From NCBI GenBank assembly GCA_004026145.2, contig CP034996.1, positions 7,477,391 to 7,541,390 of the forward strand: a DNA stretch of 64,000 nt. Direction: 5' to 3'. The notes beneath the pieces are model-generated. The model did not search any database. It was not told the DNA's origin and was given only the letters and a program-made list of their open reading frames with translations. The stretch is from Takifugu bimaculatus (Eukaryota; Chordata; Actinopteri; Tetraodontiformes; Tetraodontidae). The position numbers and the translations under genes were made by a program. This document shows, one piece after another, positions 62,601 through 64,000 of this stretch. Numbering within the stretch: the stretch's first letter is position 1; each line of letters starts with the position of its first letter.

Positions 62601-63715
62601 GCGAGCTTTAAGCACCATTTAAAACGCACCATTAAGCACGCCTGCGCAGATTTATCAGCAAAGATTTAAACGGTCCAATTAATTCTGCCTCTAATTACAG
62701 TTAGTTAAATGCAATATGTGGGGATTTAAATTAGCCACTCAATATTTTCAAGAGGAGCCAATGCAAGTGCAGCTAAGCATGAATTAGAGAGGCAAAGATT
62801 AGCTGATTTGAAAGCCATAGGTGGTGAGGTTAACAAATACTTCATATGTAGAGGAAAGCAAAAGGTAAAAAGCACAAAATGAGGAAAACACACACATCTC
62901 TGGTGCTGATCTTGCCTGGGATGACATTTCCAGAACATAGAATTGACATATTAGATTTCCTACAACTTTACCAGGACTTTTTAAAATAAAAATCTAGCGA
63001 ATTGCGCCAGTAAAAATGCAAGCATGTAAATGACTTTTTTCTCCAACAGCCGTTAATCTGGCCTGATGCACAAGTCCAGGGCTGTTCGATGACCCCATTC
63101 TCTCTGTATTCTGGGCTTTACCATCTGAGTGCTGCCATGTACAGTACATGTTCAATTTATGAGATTAATTTCCTGTTTGAGTGAAAGTGACATCGTGATA
63201 AGTCACATGTCACTCTGAACCAATGACCTGTGTTAAGGAGGTGTAATTGTTCTTTTACAGCAGGCTCTAAATCTCTGTGTGCCCTTCCTGCTACAGCTCA
63301 GCCCCTGCAGGTACCACACAGCCTCTGGTTGCCTAGCAGCGACTGCACCTCCAGTTTATTCTTTTGTCTATTTTCTTTTGCTTTTGTTGGTGATGGACAC
63401 CATCAGCTCTCCTAAAAAGCAATGGTTTGTCTGCTGTGTGATTGCTTCAAACATTTTCCAAGAATCAGAAATTCGAGACTCCACATAAGTCTAGAAGAGA
63501 GCCGTTTATCACATGTTTTATCTCCCTGCATCACTGCAGCGTGCATGGCTCTGGCTGAGCTTGCATCTCCACTAACCTGCAGCCATCTGCATGTAGCCGG
63601 CCAGGGTGCAGATCCTCCTTTCACACCCTCCGCTGGGCAGGAAGATGGTGACGATGGCCAATAGGGAGCTGACAGCCAGCAGAGCACAGCCGCCGGAACA
63701 AAGTACTGCGCTGGT
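21398..63715 (-). CDS. LHFPL-family tetraspan membrane protein, last two coding exons (5' end beyond window)
   Basis: LHFPL proteins are four-helix membrane proteins that act as partners of channels and receptors. The exon at 63,577-63,715 (acceptor CAG at its upstream edge, donor GTTAGT) encodes 46 residues, including CALLAVSSLLAIVTIFLP (third helix) and CTLAGYMQMAA. It splices in phase 1 to 21,398-21,624: FIMAAGLLVYPFG, then VRSFCGESD and AGECQIGWGYMLAI. The fourth helix and a KYAPKE..PLPTLL tail end at a TAG. The pattern YP(F/L)G..S..V...CG, then G.C.IGW, is typical of the C-terminal half of LHFPL proteins. The sequence does not match the LHFPL1-LHFPL6 C-termini I know well. LHFPL7 (TMEM211) or a fish paralogue is possible, so no symbol is given. 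The N-terminal half is encoded beyond the right edge. The intron between the two exons is about 42 kb. Confidence 0.8.
23413..23464. repeat. (GT)n microsatellite
   Basis: About 50 bases of uninterrupted GT follow two shorter GAGTGTGTGT units. Confidence 0.95.
28764..28935 (-). repeat. 171-bp dispersed repeat, copy 2 (inverted)
   Basis: From ATCTTTACAGCCTCATGCC to GAGGGGAGCTCAGCA this is the reverse complement of 16,085-16,255 with only a few differences. Similarity stops sharply at both ends, which defines the unit. It has no microsatellite arrays at its edges, unlike copy 1. A TGAATAAACA word lies in its middle on the plus strand here. Confidence 0.85.
30172..30201. repeat. (AC)n microsatellite
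   Basis: Thirty bases of perfect AC. Confidence 0.95.
30589..30655. repeat. (GA)n microsatellite
   Basis: About 66 bases of GA with a single GACA interruption. Confidence 0.95.
31934..32030. repeat. Compound (ACGC)n/(AC)n array
   Basis: Alternating purine-pyrimidine sequence of about 95 bases, with ACGC units in the middle and AC at the ends. This is a sequence type able to adopt Z-DNA. Confidence 0.95.
37050..37580. promoter_or_regulatory. Candidate conserved enhancer in the giant intron
   Basis: About 530 bases are richer in GC and CG than their surroundings and dense in transcription-factor-like words: a perfect octamer ATTTGCAT continuing to AATGA (37,484-37,495), a CATCATTATTAGTG stretch (about 37,346) and GATTGATGATGATGG (about 37,411, PBX/homeodomain-like). 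Short open frames exist on both strands but none resembles a protein. The call is by motif content only, since conservation could not be tested. Confidence 0.3.
43276..43308. repeat. (GA)n microsatellite
   Basis: About 32 bases of perfect GA. Confidence 0.95.
44244..44258. repeat. Poly(G) run (15 G)
   Basis: An uninterrupted run of G follows TTTTATGTAT. Confidence 0.95.
44751..44785. repeat. (CG)n(TG)n array
   Basis: About 14 bases of alternating GC are followed by about 20 bases of TG; this is potentially Z-DNA forming. Confidence 0.9.
49987..50058. repeat. (GT)n microsatellite
   Basis: About 70 bases of GT with two or three C interruptions in the middle. Confidence 0.95.
50152..50208. 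repeat. (GT)n microsatellite
   Basis: About 55 bases of GT with two C interruptions, separated from the previous GT array by less than 100 bases of unique sequence. Confidence 0.95.
50338..50382. repeat. CA-rich imperfect array
   Basis: Imperfect ACAC and GCATGCATG units, third in a series of dinucleotide arrays within 0.6 kb. Confidence 0.85.
50528..50611. repeat. (GA)n/(GAAA)n microsatellite
   Basis: About 55 bases of GA pass into GAAA units and back to GA. Confidence 0.95.
53765..53892. repeat. Old dispersed fish repeat fragment
   Basis: The words TGTCACGGCAATCCATCCCA, AAAAGCCACAAATGTCAGAC and CTGGAAGAAAAGTCAGTA follow one another in the order known from an abundant, old fish repeat (consensus includes GGCAATCCATCCAATAG and a GAGGAAAAGTCAGGG-like end). 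The family name is uncertain. Confidence 0.6.
56636..56674. repeat. (CA)n microsatellite
   Basis: About 38 bases of perfect CA. A shorter CA array lies at 56,103-56,122. Confidence 0.95.
61731..61747. repeat. Poly(C) run (17 C)
   Basis: An uninterrupted run of C between CCCATAA and AATAATATAC. Confidence 0.95.
62610..62830. promoter_or_regulatory. Candidate homeodomain-rich non-coding element
   Basis: Within about 220 bases there are several TAAT/ATTA core words (CCAATTAATT, CTCTAATTACAG, AAATTAGCC, GAATTAGAG) and an AGATTTATCAGC word. The spacing and lack of repeats recall developmental enhancers. The stretch lies about 750-970 bases inside the intron from its 5' exon. There is no direct evidence of function. 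Confidence 0.25.
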
Positions 63716-64000
63716 CTGAGGGATACAAACACAAGAGTTTCAGCCTGGCTAGATGTGCCGCAACTAAAACATACAGGAAACTTTAACAGCCTCACCTATT
63801 CTGATAATTTAGTCACTACTTTTAATCCACCTTCACTTCAGCAGCAAGTGGTTAGTATCCCATAGGTGTTCTGATTGACCTTTACCCCTCCATTAGTGCC
63901 GCGCGTGTTGGTGTGTTCCTTATGCTGCTTTACCTGCACAACCTCTCAAACCCTTCAGCTCCAGTGAAAGGTGCTGCACGTACTTCTCAACACATTTAGC
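63716..64000 (-). other. Next upstream intron of the LHFPL-type gene
   Basis: Sequence beyond the acceptor of the exon at 63,577-63,715, up to the right edge. No exon is recognised. The 5' exons encoding the first two membrane helices must lie further right. Confidence 0.55.

Larger units (their letters stand above)
53700..63576 (-). other. Right part of the 42-kb LHFPL-type intron
   Basis: No exon is recognised up to the splice donor at 63,576. It contains an old dispersed repeat (53,765-53,892), CA arrays (56,103-56,122 and 56,636-56,674), an interrupted G run near 60,007, a C17 run (61,731-61,747) and a homeodomain-motif-rich stretch at 62,610-62,830. Confidence 0.5.

Overview
The window looks like nuclear DNA from a ray-finned (teleost) fish. 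Its genes have vertebrate exon/intron structure with GT-AG introns, it carries many long CA/GT, GA and GATA microsatellites, and its left end is full of LINE and LTR remnants of the kind common in fish. All gene calls come from reading conserved protein sequence and splice sites by eye. No database search was possible.

Layout. At 1-560 there may be the last exon and poly(A) signal of a + strand gene entering from the left. From about 0.6 to 9.8 kb there is no confident gene. This stretch holds an L2/CR1-type LINE with a deleted reverse-transcriptase core (1.43-3.69 kb, minus), a second copy of its tail (6.58-6.96 kb), other dispersed repeats, an LTR-element remnant (7.18-8.05 kb), a decayed reverse transcriptase in the opposite orientation (8.04-8.77 kb) and an unidentified frameshifted coding remnant (9.32-9.64 kb).

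The gene core is 9.9-21.6 kb. STIP1 (Hop, the Hsp70-Hsp90 adaptor co-chaperone) lies on the minus strand at 10,109-15,829. Its 14 coding exons join into an intact 539-residue frame. SPATA22 (meiotic recombination partner of MEIOB) lies head-to-head on the plus strand at 17,319-19,481. The intergenic gap of about 1.5 kb between the two start codons holds a compound TG/TATG/TA microsatellite, a dispersed repeat, a GATA array and a cluster of heat-shock elements, which fits the known heat inducibility of STIP1. SPATA22 carries two single-base insertions relative to the expected frame. Downstream, SPATA22 converges tail-to-tail on a minus-strand LHFPL-type tetraspan gene whose last exon is 21,398-21,624.

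The rest of the window, 21.6-63.6 kb, is one intron of about 42 kb of that LHFPL-type gene; the preceding exon lies at 63,577-63,715 and the 5' exons are beyond the window. I find no coding exon in the intron. It holds microsatellites, a second inverted copy of the 171-bp repeat next to STIP1, and several stretches rich in homeodomain/POU-like motifs that may be regulatory. Nothing here looks like a new enzymatic or defence system. The most checkable observations are the SPATA22 frameshifts, the heat-shock cluster in the shared promoter and the giant intron.
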